Made by a program: the position numbers and the translations under genes
NCBI RefSeq assembly: GCF_963678635.1
Contig: NC_087065.1
Span: 62,460,754 to 62,524,753 of the forward strand
Reading direction: 5' to 3'
DNA: 64,000 nucleotides
Origin: Symsagittifera roscoffensis
Taxonomy: Eukaryota; Xenacoelomorpha; Acoela; Convolutidae
The notes under the pieces: model-generated
What the model was told of the DNA's origin: nothing
The model's input: only the letters and a program-made list of their open reading frames with translations
The model's database searches: none
Shown here: piece by piece, positions 48,417 through 58,998 of the stretch
Numbering within the stretch: position 1 is the stretch's first letter
Layout: each line of letters starts with the position of its first letter

Positions 48417-48950
48417 TTAAATCATATGAAGGTATTTTGAGTCGAATGCTGGATAAAAAAAATCTGAGTCAGGTTTAAAAGGCCAGTCTTTTGTTTTCAA
48501 AAAAATTGGACCTTTCACCCAACCGCTTTTTTTCAGAGCCTCAGCAGTTATTCCTTGAGTGCCGGTGTCTGCTGGATTGTCGCCACTGGGCACATCAAGC
48601 CGCTCGTCAATTGTGGTGGATTCGAGAATTTCGGAAACCCGATTGGCCACAAAGACAGGTAACTTGCTGTTAGAGTTCAACCACTGCAATATAGTAGTGC
48701 TATCTGTCCACATGTATGATCTTTCGATTTTTATTTTTAAAGAATTCTTGATTTCAAGTCTTAGATGGCTCGCCAGTAACGCTGCTTGCGTTCAAGCTTA
48801 GGGATAGAAAGAGTTTCCATCGGTGCTACTCTAGTTTTTCCGAAAACAAAAGCAATTTTGGCTTCATTTGTCACGACGGAGCGACCGCGCAGGAAAGCAA
48901 CCGAGCAAAATACGTCCTGAAAGCTGGCACCAAAAACATGCAGCTCTATT
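48417..48950 (-). pseudogene. BEL/Pao RNase H-like domain
   Basis: In order: VDQIELHVFGASFQDVF, RVAPMETLSIPKLER, then an open frame from 48713 with MWTDSTTILQWLNSNSKLP, FVANRVSEIL and SGDNPADTGTQG. These are the hallmark RNase H-like blocks of BEL/Pao. The usual first acidic motif H-V-F-C-D-A-S reads HVFGAS here, so the first catalytic Asp looks lost. Confidence 0.85.
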
Positions 48951-49091
48951 TGGTCAACCGGGTTGTCAAAGAAACAGCGAGAAATTGTTAGTCGGCCAAG
49001 TATGCCACTCTATGAACTTCTCTTCAAGTTCACCTGTAAACGGTTCATCCCACTGCTGGCCCGAGATATGCCATATGTCCTTCAGTAAAAG

Positions 49092-50160
49092 TCAGGCACG
49101 AACGGTGTACGGTGCGACTAAACCGTTTGGGTCAAAAACCCAGGGGACGTAACTTAAGACGGTACGCGGCGTAATCGGTTTTGTTATATCTTTGTTCACG
49201 CCACGACTAACTTTTAAGGTATCGTTTTTATTATCCCACTTTAGACCTAATACGTGCGTTCTGGGATCGCTTAGGTTTATTTCTTTAACAGATTCATTCT
49301 TGTTGCTCTCTGGATTGAACTTTTCTGCTAAATCTGGGACATTGCTGACAAACTTGGTTAACTTAAAACTTCCTAGACTCAACAAACATCCAAAATCTTT
49401 GCTCAGGTTTAGCGCTTCTTTCGAATCAGCCATAGAACCTAAGAAATCATCCATACAAAAATTATCTAGGACAGCAGAAGAAGCAGCTGGAAACTTGGCG
49501 TAATTATCTCTCGCGGTTTGCTGGAGCGAAAAAATCGCACAAGTGGGGGAGTCACGAGCACCGAAGATTTGTCGAGTGTAATGAAAAACGTTTACCTCAA
49601 TTGTGCGGTCCTCCCGCCACAAAAAAACGCAACTACGGCTGGTCAGCTGGAATATGACCCCTACATGAAAGAACATTTCTTCAATGTCTGCTGATACTGT
49701 AAACTTATGTTGTCTGAACCGGAGGAGCACTCTCAACAAGTTCTGCAACAGATCGGGCCCTACCAAAAGTGACTAGTTCAAGGATAAGCCATGAAGTTTC
49801 GAAGCACCGTTTAAACCTCGCCTCATCTTTCCAGATTTGTTCTGGTTAACCACTGGATGGCGGGGGTAAATACCACTCGCGGTCGTTCCGCGTGTTCAAT
49901 TCATTGTATTCAATAGGAACAATAAATCCCATTTCCAAATGGGTAGTTTTACCGTAAGACTTTTTTCAGGTCAGGATCTTTTCGAGCCGTTTTTCTAAAG
50001 ACCTAAGCTGGGCAAACGCGGAGTAGTAATCGTTTGACAACTTGACATCTTTATCGACCAAAAGCATACCAATGGAGTATTGAGGTCCGTCATGCGAAAA
50101 AAATGACTCAAACGCTTTTAGAGCTTGCTTGTCTGATGCTGAATGCGGATTGGCTGATTT
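49092..50160 (-). pseudogene. BEL/Pao reverse transcriptase
   Basis: The longest open piece (224 codons, 49766-49092) contains SADIEEMFFHVGV (motif A, catalytic Asp present), GARDSPTCAIFSLQQTA (motif B region) and NFCMDDFLGS (motif C, where Tyr-Val-Asp-Asp is usual; both Asp present, Tyr replaced by Cys). Upstream in broken frames: DVKLSNDYYSAFAQLRSLEK and GLNGASKLHGLSLN. A stop and frameshift before the open piece prevent a full RT. Confidence 0.88.
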
Positions 50161-50169
50161 TTAAGTACC

Positions 50170-50840
50170 GTAGGACTCAAGCTCATCGCAACTTTTGACT
50201 TGCCCTAAAAATGAATTGTCTCCAACACTACACTTGAAACAGTGAGATGGCAAACCTAAAGATGATGGTAGAGGACCACTGATGAACCAACCGATAGGTA
50301 TGCGTACCGCAAACGGTGAGCTTCGGCTTTTCTAGCCGTGAGTTTCTAATGGTCGGATGGCGTGAAAGTAGTCTTGGATCATTTCAAAACAAATAGGATC
50401 ATTTCCATGTCAGAGTATTGGTACGTCACGGAAGGCACTGGAGCCAAATGAGGATAAACTTTTTTTTAACTCACTGACATTCATGGTACCAGACCTTAGT
50501 TTAAATCTGTCTTCACAAAAAAGTCGTGCGGGGAATTCGTATGAATTGGATTCACCAAAACCCAAAATTACTATTTATACTTGTTCCGTCGTTAAAATTT
50601 GTGAATTTATTCCACTGACTCTGAGGTTCAACTTTTCACCGGACAATTTAGTTTTTCAGCAAGTTGAGCGGAAATCCATGAGTGACTGCATGAGTGACAC
50701 GAATCACAAAGAACAAGAGTAATAGAGCTGGATGTGTTGCTGGACAATTTCAATTCAACGATTTGAAGCAGACCATTAACACAGAGAATGGTGGTGGCGC
50801 ATGTACCTTTAACTGTTTCCACCTCCAGACTAGCGGAATG
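50170..50840 (-). pseudogene. BEL/Pao retropepsin region
   Basis: LVLCDSCHSCSHSWISAQLA (about 50680-50740) sits where the family has L-L-D-(S/T)-G-S-x-x-S-(F/W)-I; the Asp-Ser-Gly has become Asp-Ser-Cys. Downstream pieces MIQDYFHAIRP and RIPIGWFISGPLP match the same blocks in the plus-strand element at 6205-6290. Confidence 0.75.
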
Positions 50841-51010
50841 CGAAGAGGTTTTTCCTTCAGCTAGTGACTTTGTTGAGTCTTTTGCGGGGTATATTATTCG
50901 GCTCAGTGAAGGAGCGCGTTGTGAGTGCTGTTGAAATCAGGCTTGTTGCTTTTTCTAGAATTTGGGCATTTTCGAAAAGTATGGTCTGATTGCAGACAGA
51001 AAAAATACAA

Positions 51011-52340
51011 CTACTGCTCGGCAGCATGCTTTGCTCTTTGAGTAGGAGTTTTCTCTTTGTAGATGCTAAAGGACCGAATGACATATTTGCCATTGCATAC
51101 AACACAAGGCGGATACTGTTGATTGGGCTTTTTGTCAGACAATTTTGAAGTACACGGCAAATTTTTAGTTACTGTTTTAGAAGGGCCAGCGTTGGTCTGG
51201 TTTTCCTGATTTCGATTCTTGGTAGTGTAAGCTTGCATTTGTTCATGCGCCACTGCCTTTTCTGCCAGCCAGTCATTGAACTGTAGCAAAGGTGGTTGGT
51301 AAAGACTACTTTTCACTGTGTGATGAGCCCATGATTGTTTAAAGTTGGGTTGCAGTTTACCTAATGCTTGGTTCAACAAAGCAACACCTTCCAAATCCTG
51401 GTTATAGGAGAGTGACTTAAACACACCAACAAGATTTGAGATGGTTGAAGCAAAACTTATAATGCTGTCGGAATAAAGCATCTTCAACGGTGGAGAACAA
51501 TTTAGTTTGTCAAGATGAGCATTAACTACCGTTTGTAGCTGGCCAAATTCCCGAATAAAAGTGTTCAAGGCATCTTTATACATAACATCGAAATGCGTTA
51601 TTTCAGCGATGGAATTTTTGGCTTTCCCAGTCACATGAGTTTTCAAGTATGCCAACTTGAGGTCATCACTCAAACGGGCGGGGTCGACAGTGCTTACAAA
51701 CTGGCCGAACCATTCATGCCAATGTAAAGGTTTATCGTTGTATTGAGACAATTTCCATTCTGGTAGCGGATCTTTACGGTTCATGGTAATAATCTCAGCG
51801 AAGTCTTCGATACTCAGAGATTTTTATTCGTTCATTGGCGGGTAGGGCGGCTTGTTTTGATCAACATGGTTGTTGTCATCAATATTACAATAATTGAACC
51901 CGTCATCTCGGTGATCCGGAAAATGATACTCAGACTCCGGCTGGTAGAAGACGGTTCCACCAGTGATTAATGAAAAATTCGAATTCTGATAGTTAAAGAG
52001 CTCAGTGATTTAACACTTTCAAAGTGGCTGAGGGTCTGTTTGGCGTCAAGATACTGTCGGGTTTTAGTAAGAATTTCATCGTTTTTGTGTGTTATTAGCT
52101 AACCAATGTTCCAAGGCTGCTTGTCAGATTCTTGTGAGGTCAAAAAGAGGATTTCTTCATTTTTGGAGACGGGTCTTTCCGACCATTCTTTACAACTTTG
52201 AAGCCATTTTTTGATTTTCACAGTGCGGTCTTTCCTTTCAATGGCCTGAAATATGCACTCATGGTTTATATCTAACTCTTTTTCATGCTTGGTTTAGCTA
52301 GCGTGAGACGGTTGATCTTATCGGCAAGATTGGACGCCAT
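51011..52340 (-). pseudogene. BEL/Pao gag
   Basis: The likely start is ATG at 52338-52340 (MASNLADKINRLTLAKPSMK), soon hitting a stop; pieces continue in another frame. The main open part (51784-51011, 257 codons) has LPEWKLSQYNDKPLHWHEWF and LSDDLKLAYLKTHVTGKA, the DUF1759-type capsid signature of BEL/Pao gag. It ends in a damaged zinc knuckle (CVVCNGKY, where the family has His and a further Cys). A second knuckle piece, FCLQSDHTFRKC, follows in another frame just past 51011. Confidence 0.88.
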
Positions 52341-52422
52341 TGGTGGCAGAGACGAGGGAACGTTCGTGGTAAGCAAAGACGGGTCGGCAGCCATCGTTCA
52401 ACAAGTGGCTACACTGAGCGTC

Positions 52423-53744
52423 AGACAACCCCTGGAAGCGAAACCCGAGGTTAGAAATTACCACAGTGTAATCAACTCGGAAAAAGTTCTGGCTGAACCA
52501 AAGAACTGCTATGAGCAATTTTATCTGGCCTACTATCCTAACGTTAACAGATAAAAGATGCTGGCAACTCAATCAATTAAATTTCAAATAAATTAAAGTA
52601 ATTCAATTGACAAAGAAAACGAAAATTTAAACTCGTTTAAAACTTATGCAAAGACTTCGAATTAAAACGGCCAACTTGTTTTATGGGGACCTTCTGGGCG
52701 GCCAGTTTAATTTGCTTCATTTTCAAAGCGTTTCGTTGATTTTTACCATATTTGTTTTTTCGTTTTACTTTTCAACAATGGTTTTCAAATTTTGGCTGTC
52801 GTAAAAAAAATGGTTAAAGTTTTCAATTCGAGACGAGAAACTTGATGCAAAGCTTTACATTGCTTTTGAATGGTTTTAACTTTTGCATTTTTATTGAGAA
52901 TTAATATGGTTTAGAACTGAAAGAGTTAAAGGGGGAGACTCCTATAAAACGGGGAGAATTTTGTCTGTGCCCTCTCGGTGACAATAAATGGTCGCAGTTA
53001 ATCGATTTCTATAATTTTTTAATAGTCGATTCAATTGCAATACGGACAAACATTGAAAGTTGTTGCTTATATGCTTACTTATAGAATTGTTGATTAGGTC
53101 ATGCCAAAAAACAAAATCATTCCGCTAAGCTAACTGTGGGTTATAATGTGAAGTATGTTGCACTGTTTTTTTTTGATTTTTGCAAAATATTATAAGGAAA
53201 GTTCTTTTATGGACAAACAACTTCTTTGCAATCTATCTCTCAGCTGTCGGGAATGAGCTTGTATTGCAAAAAAAGAGAGCTTGCTCCTAAGGTGAAAACC
53301 ATAATAGTTCTAGAGAACGCTACTTTAAGTTATTTTAAGGTAAGTCTTAGACTCTAAGAAAAAAATAATTTATGACAAGGTCTTTGGATGAACTGTACGA
53401 TTATTTCTATGTGTGCACGATACTGCACTCCCAAAGAGTACGGTCTAAGGTGGTTCGTTTACGGACTGAAACGCAAGCGGACGCGAACGGAAGCGGACTA
53501 GTTGAGTGTATTGATATGAAAAACAGACAACCGTAGGAGCAAAACCCAAGGTAAGAAATCAATCCAAACCAACACACACAACTCTGGCGAAGAACGAGCA
53601 GTGACGTTGGGAGAACGTTTTTGGGGTCGACATGCGACGTATTGCTATCGGACCGATTCAAAAAATCGATACTAGTAAGGTCGAGATAAGTGAATTGTTA
53701 TAAGTTTTAGACAACCCCTAGGAGCAAAATCTGAGGTAAGAAAT
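52423..53744 (-). repeat. Three 36-base direct repeats in the BEL leader
   Basis: agacaacccctaggagcaaa plus gaggtaagaaat-type ends occur at 52423-52458, 53525-53559 and 53709-53744. They are read here on the plus strand, opposite to the element. They lie in the about 2.1 kb between the 5' LTR and gag, where no coding sequence is expected. Further short open frames in this leader (for example 53407-53661) have no recognisable content. Confidence 0.7.
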
Positions 53745-54439
53745 CGGCTCAAACAACTCATTCAACAAAAGGAAATTCGGGGCGGAGAAATTTTGGTGTT
53801 TTTCTACGTTCTTGGCAAAAAAAATTTGAAGTTTGGGTCAAAACTTTTCTGAGGTATTCTAAAGTTTTTCTACATCACTTAAAATTTGGTTATGAAAACC
53901 CTTAAGCCGTTTTTTCTAGGATTTCAAAATTTTTGTTCAAGTTATGTTAACAAGTATTCAAGAATTAGGGTAGGTTTTGGTTCGGTTTGTACTCAAAATT
54001 CATTGTACAATGGGATTAAAATTTAATATTCTTACAAGTTTTTGCTGTTTTTCTAATTTTTTGTCGTAGTTTGTCTTCAGAATGCGGTAACTGATGCTTT
54101 CTTCGTTTTGATTAAGGTTCAGCTACCACTGGGGTAAGACCTCGGGCGACATGAAAGAATCCGATTTTCAAACTCCCAAAATTAGGGGTCTCAAATTCAA
54201 GTAAATTGACCTCAAAATCAATTGCTTCAATTTCAATGAGTCTCAAATTCAAGTAATATGGCCCACATTTGAATGACTGTTCTAATTCGACAGATAACCA
54301 AAAATGTCGACAAAATTTTTGTTATATAAAATAAACAATTTGCTAAAACTTTTGCGAAACAATCTGCGTCCGCACCGACTTGTTTTCAACTTTGCAGGAT
54401 AAAGATGAATATCGGGTTTTTTTATTTTAATTTTCACGA

Positions 54440-54451
54440 GTCACGGCACCA
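54440..54451 (-). other. Primer binding site, tRNA-His type
   Basis: On the element strand TGGTGCCGTGAC starts a few bases after the end of the 5' LTR. It is complementary to the 3' end of animal tRNA-His (GTCACGGCACCA) over 12 bases, then diverges. Position and sequence together fix the 5' LTR and the element's orientation. Confidence 0.8.
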
Positions 54452-54454
54452 AAA

Positions 54455-54890
54455 TATTCCTATGACAGTTAGGACGGGCGGGAAAAACTCAAAATAACAT
54501 TTGAATTCAGAGTTTACAGAATAATTGGTAACATTTTCACCCCATATTCCGAACAACTCTTTTTCATTCATAGGCTTTCACGCTTATTTAGCAATTGCGG
54601 AATATGGGCTTTTGAACAACTATCTTCCAACTGAACATTTTTGTGAACAATTCAATATATCATAACTTATTGCGATAAGCTGAGGCTGAACAGAAAAAAA
54701 TTTCATCAACTACGGCCAATAAAAATTTTAAGCAAAAACCGAAACAAGAGTTAATTTAGTTCAAGTTTTAGTTCCTAAGGTTAAAAGGTTTTCTCAGTTT
54801 TAAGTAACATTTTTGCTAAAAACTGACCCAAAAAGTTCTAAATGAAATGACTACATTATAAAAACAGACGCCTTGTTAGCCGCGTTAACA
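54455..54890 (-). repeat. BEL/Pao 5' LTR
   Basis: Partner of 42897-43345. Starts TGTTAACGCGGCTAAC on the element strand and ends at CATAGGAATA before the primer binding site. The LTRs differ by several small indels and substitutions, so the insertion is not recent. Confidence 0.88.
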
Positions 54891-56390
54891 TTGACTTTTT
54901 TCTCTTATGATTATGGTGTAACGATTTCCTTATGTAAGAAACTACAAAAAAATGTTTTATTTCTTTGAAAAAATCAATGGTAGCAAAAACTACCCAAGGA
55001 AACCATGACTTAACTGTTTAGAGAGCATTATATTATAATTTTTTGCTTTTTTTGTTATGAAGTTCCAACAACCAACAAAAAAAAACAAATCATGATTATT
55101 TAACGGTTATTTGAAAGGGAAACACTCTCAGAATGTCTGTTGGTTGACCAAAGTACAGATTTGATAAAATGTTTCAGTGGTTTTGTGAGTTAAGTTGTTT
55201 ACAAGAAAAAGTCTATGTAACGAATTGATAACGCTTGCTAAACGCGAGCACAATCGTTGCATACGTAGTAAATCAGTGCACTTAAACGAACCTAGCAAAA
55301 GTATTCAAAAAAAAATTAAAAAGTTTATTTTTCCTATTTTATGTCTGATTTAAAAAAAATTCGAAAAGAAAACTAAAATCCTGCAAAAAAAAGCTTGTAA
55401 CTCATTTAGCTCCATCAATTAGGCTTTAGAAACAGTAGCTATTTAGAAGAACGTTGAACCGGCCGCAAAAAAGGTCCCGGTTGCATTCAAACCACAAGCC
55501 TTTGCTTATCTCAACGCCAAACGCGCTGAGTTGTTGATTGATTTTTAATTTAACATGAAGCAAGATGAAAATCTGCGAAATCTAGTGAACTAAGTTCCTT
55601 AGAGGAAAAAATCAAATTCCCGGTTGAAACTAACAAATGCCCGGTCAAATTAACTCATTTTTTGAGCTTCTCAGTAGTGGCAGTGACCAATTTTTTTTGC
55701 TACGTGATTTTAGATATCTGGGGATTGACAGTGTAGGCAGGAAACTTGAAGGGGATACCATTTTTCTTTCCTCATTTTGGCTCTTTTCCAGTCCCCCCCC
55801 CCCTTCAAACTCAATACTGAAAATTCTATTTAACGTTGTCATAATGCAATGAAATTTGGCGTGGTGAACAAATCGACAATTTTGAACAGATTTGTTCTTC
55901 ATACTTTACAGCGTAACATCACGCATTTAGCCGTAATAACACGTAAAACAAACATAAAACTCGGTATTTTGAAAGGGGGGAAACTGGAAAAGAGCACTCA
56001 TTTCTGATTTCAGAAAGTTATCCTTGACTTTTTTACTAGGTTGAAAAGTTGGTCTGCAAAATTGCATGTGGCGTGGAGCATTTTTGCAACATAAGGTTTT
56101 GTAGTGTTTTGGACACTTTAACCTGAAAAACTTGGACAGAAACTCCGCCCCTTTAAAAATTTTGAAATCCACCCTTTTTTGAAAAAAAATCCATGATCCG
56201 CCTCTGCTTGAATAGCAATCGAATACTTTTGTTTCTTATTTAGTTTTTGTTACTCTCGCAGAGTATTAGGCGGAGCGTGCAATATCATTTTTATACAGTT
56301 TTACACGTGAGAAATTCGACTCGAATAGCATATTACATGCTCAATTTTTTCAACAACAACAGTTACATTCGCAAATAAATTTGCATTCAA
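54891..56390. other. Intergenic, with end of a CAGGGGCGG-family copy
   Basis: AT-rich upstream flank of the TIR-NHL gene; its promoter should lie here but I see no clear TATA or initiator. A poly-C run occurs at about 55793. Around 56150-56207 ccatgatccgcctctg is a degraded right end of the CAGGGGCGGAT family. Confidence 0.4.
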
Positions 56391-56448
56391 TTTGTTCTTA
56401 TTTGGTGAATTAGTTTTAAAAATCTGTGTTCAATTACGTTTTTGCAAA

Positions 56449-57338
56449 ATGGTTTTGAGAACATACGAGCTTCTGATTATACATCAGGTGAACACTAAGT
56501 TCGCTAGCCAGATGGACGTCAATGTCAAAAGACTGGAGAGGACTCTGGAGCAACAGGGTTTCCATATTTGGAAAGACAAGGACCCCAAGCGCTTCCAAGA
56601 AGGAGTCGACAGGAGCAAAATTGTCATAGCATGTGTTTCGCGTCAGTCCGAATTGAGTCGTGTTTTCAACGAACAACTGCATTGCATAATTCGGGCGGGA
56701 AAACCAGTAGTCGTTGTTACGGTCGAGCCAGATTACGTCATACCTGCTCTGGGAGAGAGCGAGCAACTTAGTTTGGAGGACTTGACTGAAAAATTGAACA
56801 AAGAACACGAAGAGTTGGAAAATGCAAAGAAAATTGTCGAAGTGGAAAAAACTTCCGAAGAAGAAATTGTTACCGAAGAAGATGAAACGCAAGATGGCGG
56901 CCTCTACAGTAATGTTGAAAATGGAGAAGTTTCAAATGACGTGTCTGAAAATCTTCAATCCGAATCAAAAGTTCAACAAAAATCGTCTGAGCAAACTGAA
57001 GGCCAAGATGAAAAGAATGAAGACGAAAAAGTTACAGCTGATAAAAATGAAGAAGACAACAACAATAAGAAGACAGAAGAAACAGTTGAGCTCGAAAACA
57101 TTTTTGCTTATCTGAATCATTTCAAAAACTTCGTTATTTGTGGCAAGGTTGGAGCACGGACGAATGTGAACAAAATGATGGAGCATGCTAAAAGTCTGAT
57201 CCGTGAACAGTGCAAATTGCGAAACGAGGCTGCTGGTGTGAGCAGGGATTGCTTCTGCTGGATCTGCAAAGAGATCGACGATGAAGCCACGGCAGAGAAG
57301 AGGAAAAGGCGCGACTGTTTTCCAGTTTCATATACACA
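56449..57338 (+). CDS. TIR-NHL protein gene, exon 1 (TIR-like domain and acidic linker)
   Basis: I chose ATG 56449 (context AAAATGG) over the in-frame upstream ATG 56392, because the TIR fold starts directly after it (TYELLIIH as first strand). Residues about 5-105 are TIR-like: helix with RLERTLEQQGFHIW as box-B-like strand, then DRSKIVIACVSRQSELSRVF and GKPVVVVTVEPDY as the box-2 to strand-D part. TIR domains mediate immune or cell-death signalling by self-association, and some cleave NAD+. At the usual catalytic Glu (family W-C-x-x-E-L) this has VFNEQL, so Gln falls at the strict position with Glu one before. Residues 103-215 are an acidic Glu/Lys/Asn linker; 216-296 look helical, with FCWICKEIDD near the end. 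Donor GTAAAA at 57339 leaves two codon bases; the alternative is the in-frame TAA at 57340. Confidence 0.7.
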
Positions 57339-57554
57339 GTAAAAGTTTTCCTAATAATAAAAAAAACAGCTTTAAAATGGTTTTTGCGCAAAATGATAAA
57401 TTCATGACATAGAAAAGTTATTTTAACTTCAAAATAGTCAAAAAAATAATATTTTTGTACTGTTCGCCTTCATAATTTTTTTCAAAAACACACTAGTTTT
57501 ATAAGATTTTTATGTCGTTTTACGTAAATAAAAAAACTATTTCAAATAACTTAG

Positions 57555-57807
57555 AGCAAAAAAAAATAAACTGGAAAAGAGGTATAGGCGTGAAACGGAG
57601 GCAAACCAGAAAGATGGGGGAGACGAAAACATAGGGGAAGGAAGGGGTGGGGACGAGATAGATGGGCAGATGGACATTGAGGAGGAGGGAGAGGGAGAGA
57701 GAGAGATGGAGAGTTTCTTCGTGGCTGTAGGTGTGAACAGAGGAAGGGAGAGTGTTTTGTTGGCAGATGGGAGCAACAAAGACATCAGGGAGTTTCATCC
57801 CGAACAG
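57555..57807 (+). CDS. TIR-NHL protein gene, exon 2 (charged linker and first NHL strand set)
   Basis: 253 bases between acceptor AACTTAG (57548-57554) and donor CAG|GTAGAG (57808). The first base completes the codon left by exon 1 and the exon ends on a whole codon, so it joins both neighbours in frame. It encodes 84 residues: a Lys/Arg/Glu-rich stretch, a Gly/Glu-rich stretch (DIEEEGEGEREMES), then SVLLADGSNKDIREFHPEQ, a clear NHL-type repeat (family: I-x-V-A-D-x-x-N-x-R-I-x-x-F). It has no start codon. The strand-opposite open frames here (57520-57798) are Ser/Leu-rich shadows of this purine-rich exon. Confidence 0.65.
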
Positions 57808-58614
57808 GTAGAGTTAAAATAACAATCTTAATAGTAATTTTTTTTCATAAGTATTAGAAAAAAAATAGGCGTTACAATAAGGATGATCAAGATAATAATA
57901 AAAACAATAACAATACCCAGTTTGACCTCCATACACCAAAAATGCTTATCATACAATTCCATACATCAAGTGTGTGGAAAAATGCTTGTTATACAATTTT
58001 CATGCACTTTCGAAAAATGGTTGAAAAGATATTAACTAATTTCTGTGGCTGTTTGATTCTAATAAAACAGTCTGGCGGCGATAAAAAACCGAGGTTTTCG
58101 TTTTTTGAAAAAAATGCTCATCATGCAATTCCTATATATGCAAATTGTATGACTGGCATTTTTTTGATGGCGACACAAAAATTTTTCCAAGTAATTTTGA
58201 AAATTTGCACCAAAATTTTGTTTTTTTTTTCAACCGCAAATCGAATTTTATACGCAAACAAACATTTTCCCAAAAAAAGTTTTTGCAAGCAAAATTTCAT
58301 TTTTTGGGTGCATAACGTAGTCTTGGATACCATAATGTTGGCTTTTTTCTTTTCAATTAAAATTTTTTCTAAAACGCTGAAAATTCCGATTTCTTTTGTA
58401 TGGCGTGTTTATGTATGCCTTGATCAATGTCTGATAATTTGAAAAAAAATTTAAAATAATCATCGTTGAAAACATTTGCCAAAAATTAAAAGTTTGTGAC
58501 TTTTGTTATATCATTTGTGAAAGACAATTCAGGTCGTTTTCTATGTATTGTAAATGCAATACCGTCCAACCTTTGGTGCTTTGAATAAACCAAGGTTTTT
58601 AACACTTGTGTTTG

Positions 58615-58998
58615 GTTACAAACTGCGTCCAGACAATTCGGCCAAAGACAATTCAGCCGATTTAAAATTCAGACAATTCAGCCAAAGTATGCAGACAATT
58701 CAGCCAGAGACAATTCAGCCAATAATAGTGACCGCCGCAGTGACCGCCCAATGCGCTGCGAGCTTGCCAACAGAGGGTAAGACTCTATACGAAGTTTAGA
58801 GCCGGTTACCGCCGCGAAGCAGCGTCGCGCGCATAGAGGCTCACCGGCGATCTTAAACCGATAAATATCTCCAATTCCGATTTCTTGCTGTCGAATCTAG
58901 CGTTTCGTAAAACTGGCTGAATTGTCTCAGGCTGAATTGTCTGAATTTCAAATGGGCTGAATTGTCTTTGGTCGAATTGTCTGTGCGCCGTTACAAAC
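58615..58998. mobile_element. GACAATTCAGCC MITE with 9-base target duplication
   Basis: Element 58624-58989 (366 bases), flanked on both sides by gttacaaac (58615-58623 and 58990-58998). Terminal inverted repeats extend about 75 bases: left cagacaattcggccaaagac, right the reverse complement with one difference, each with several internal copies of gacaattcagcc. The core is GC-rich (tgcgctgcgagcttgccaac, ccgccgcgaagcagcg). No coding sequence. A 9-base duplication fits Mutator-like transposition (8 bases would fit hAT). Confidence 0.85.

Larger units (their letters stand above)
42897..54890 (-). mobile_element. Near-complete BEL/Pao LTR retrotransposon, inactivated, with a nested insertion
   Basis: On the minus strand: 5' LTR 54455-54890, primer binding site, leader, gag, then pol in the BEL/Pao order protease - RT - RNase H - integrase, 3' LTR 42897-43345. 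Without the 3.5 kb nested insertion the element is about 8.5 kb. Outer flanks ATGAC and TTGAC match at four of five bases, fitting a 5-base target duplication. Stops and frameshifts occur in every domain and several catalytic or zinc-binding residues are lost, so it is fossil. Confidence 0.9.

Noticed and set aside
57520-57798. Minus-strand Ser/Leu-rich open frames resembling membrane segments
   Set aside because: Shadow of the purine-rich plus-strand exon at 57555-57807, which has matching splice phases and an NHL motif.
57942-58442. 166-codon plus-strand open frame
   Set aside because: It lies over the tatgataagc hairpin repeats and homopolymers, has a Phe/Lys/Ile-rich composition set by AT content, and has no domain; it sits inside the last intron of the TIR-NHL gene.
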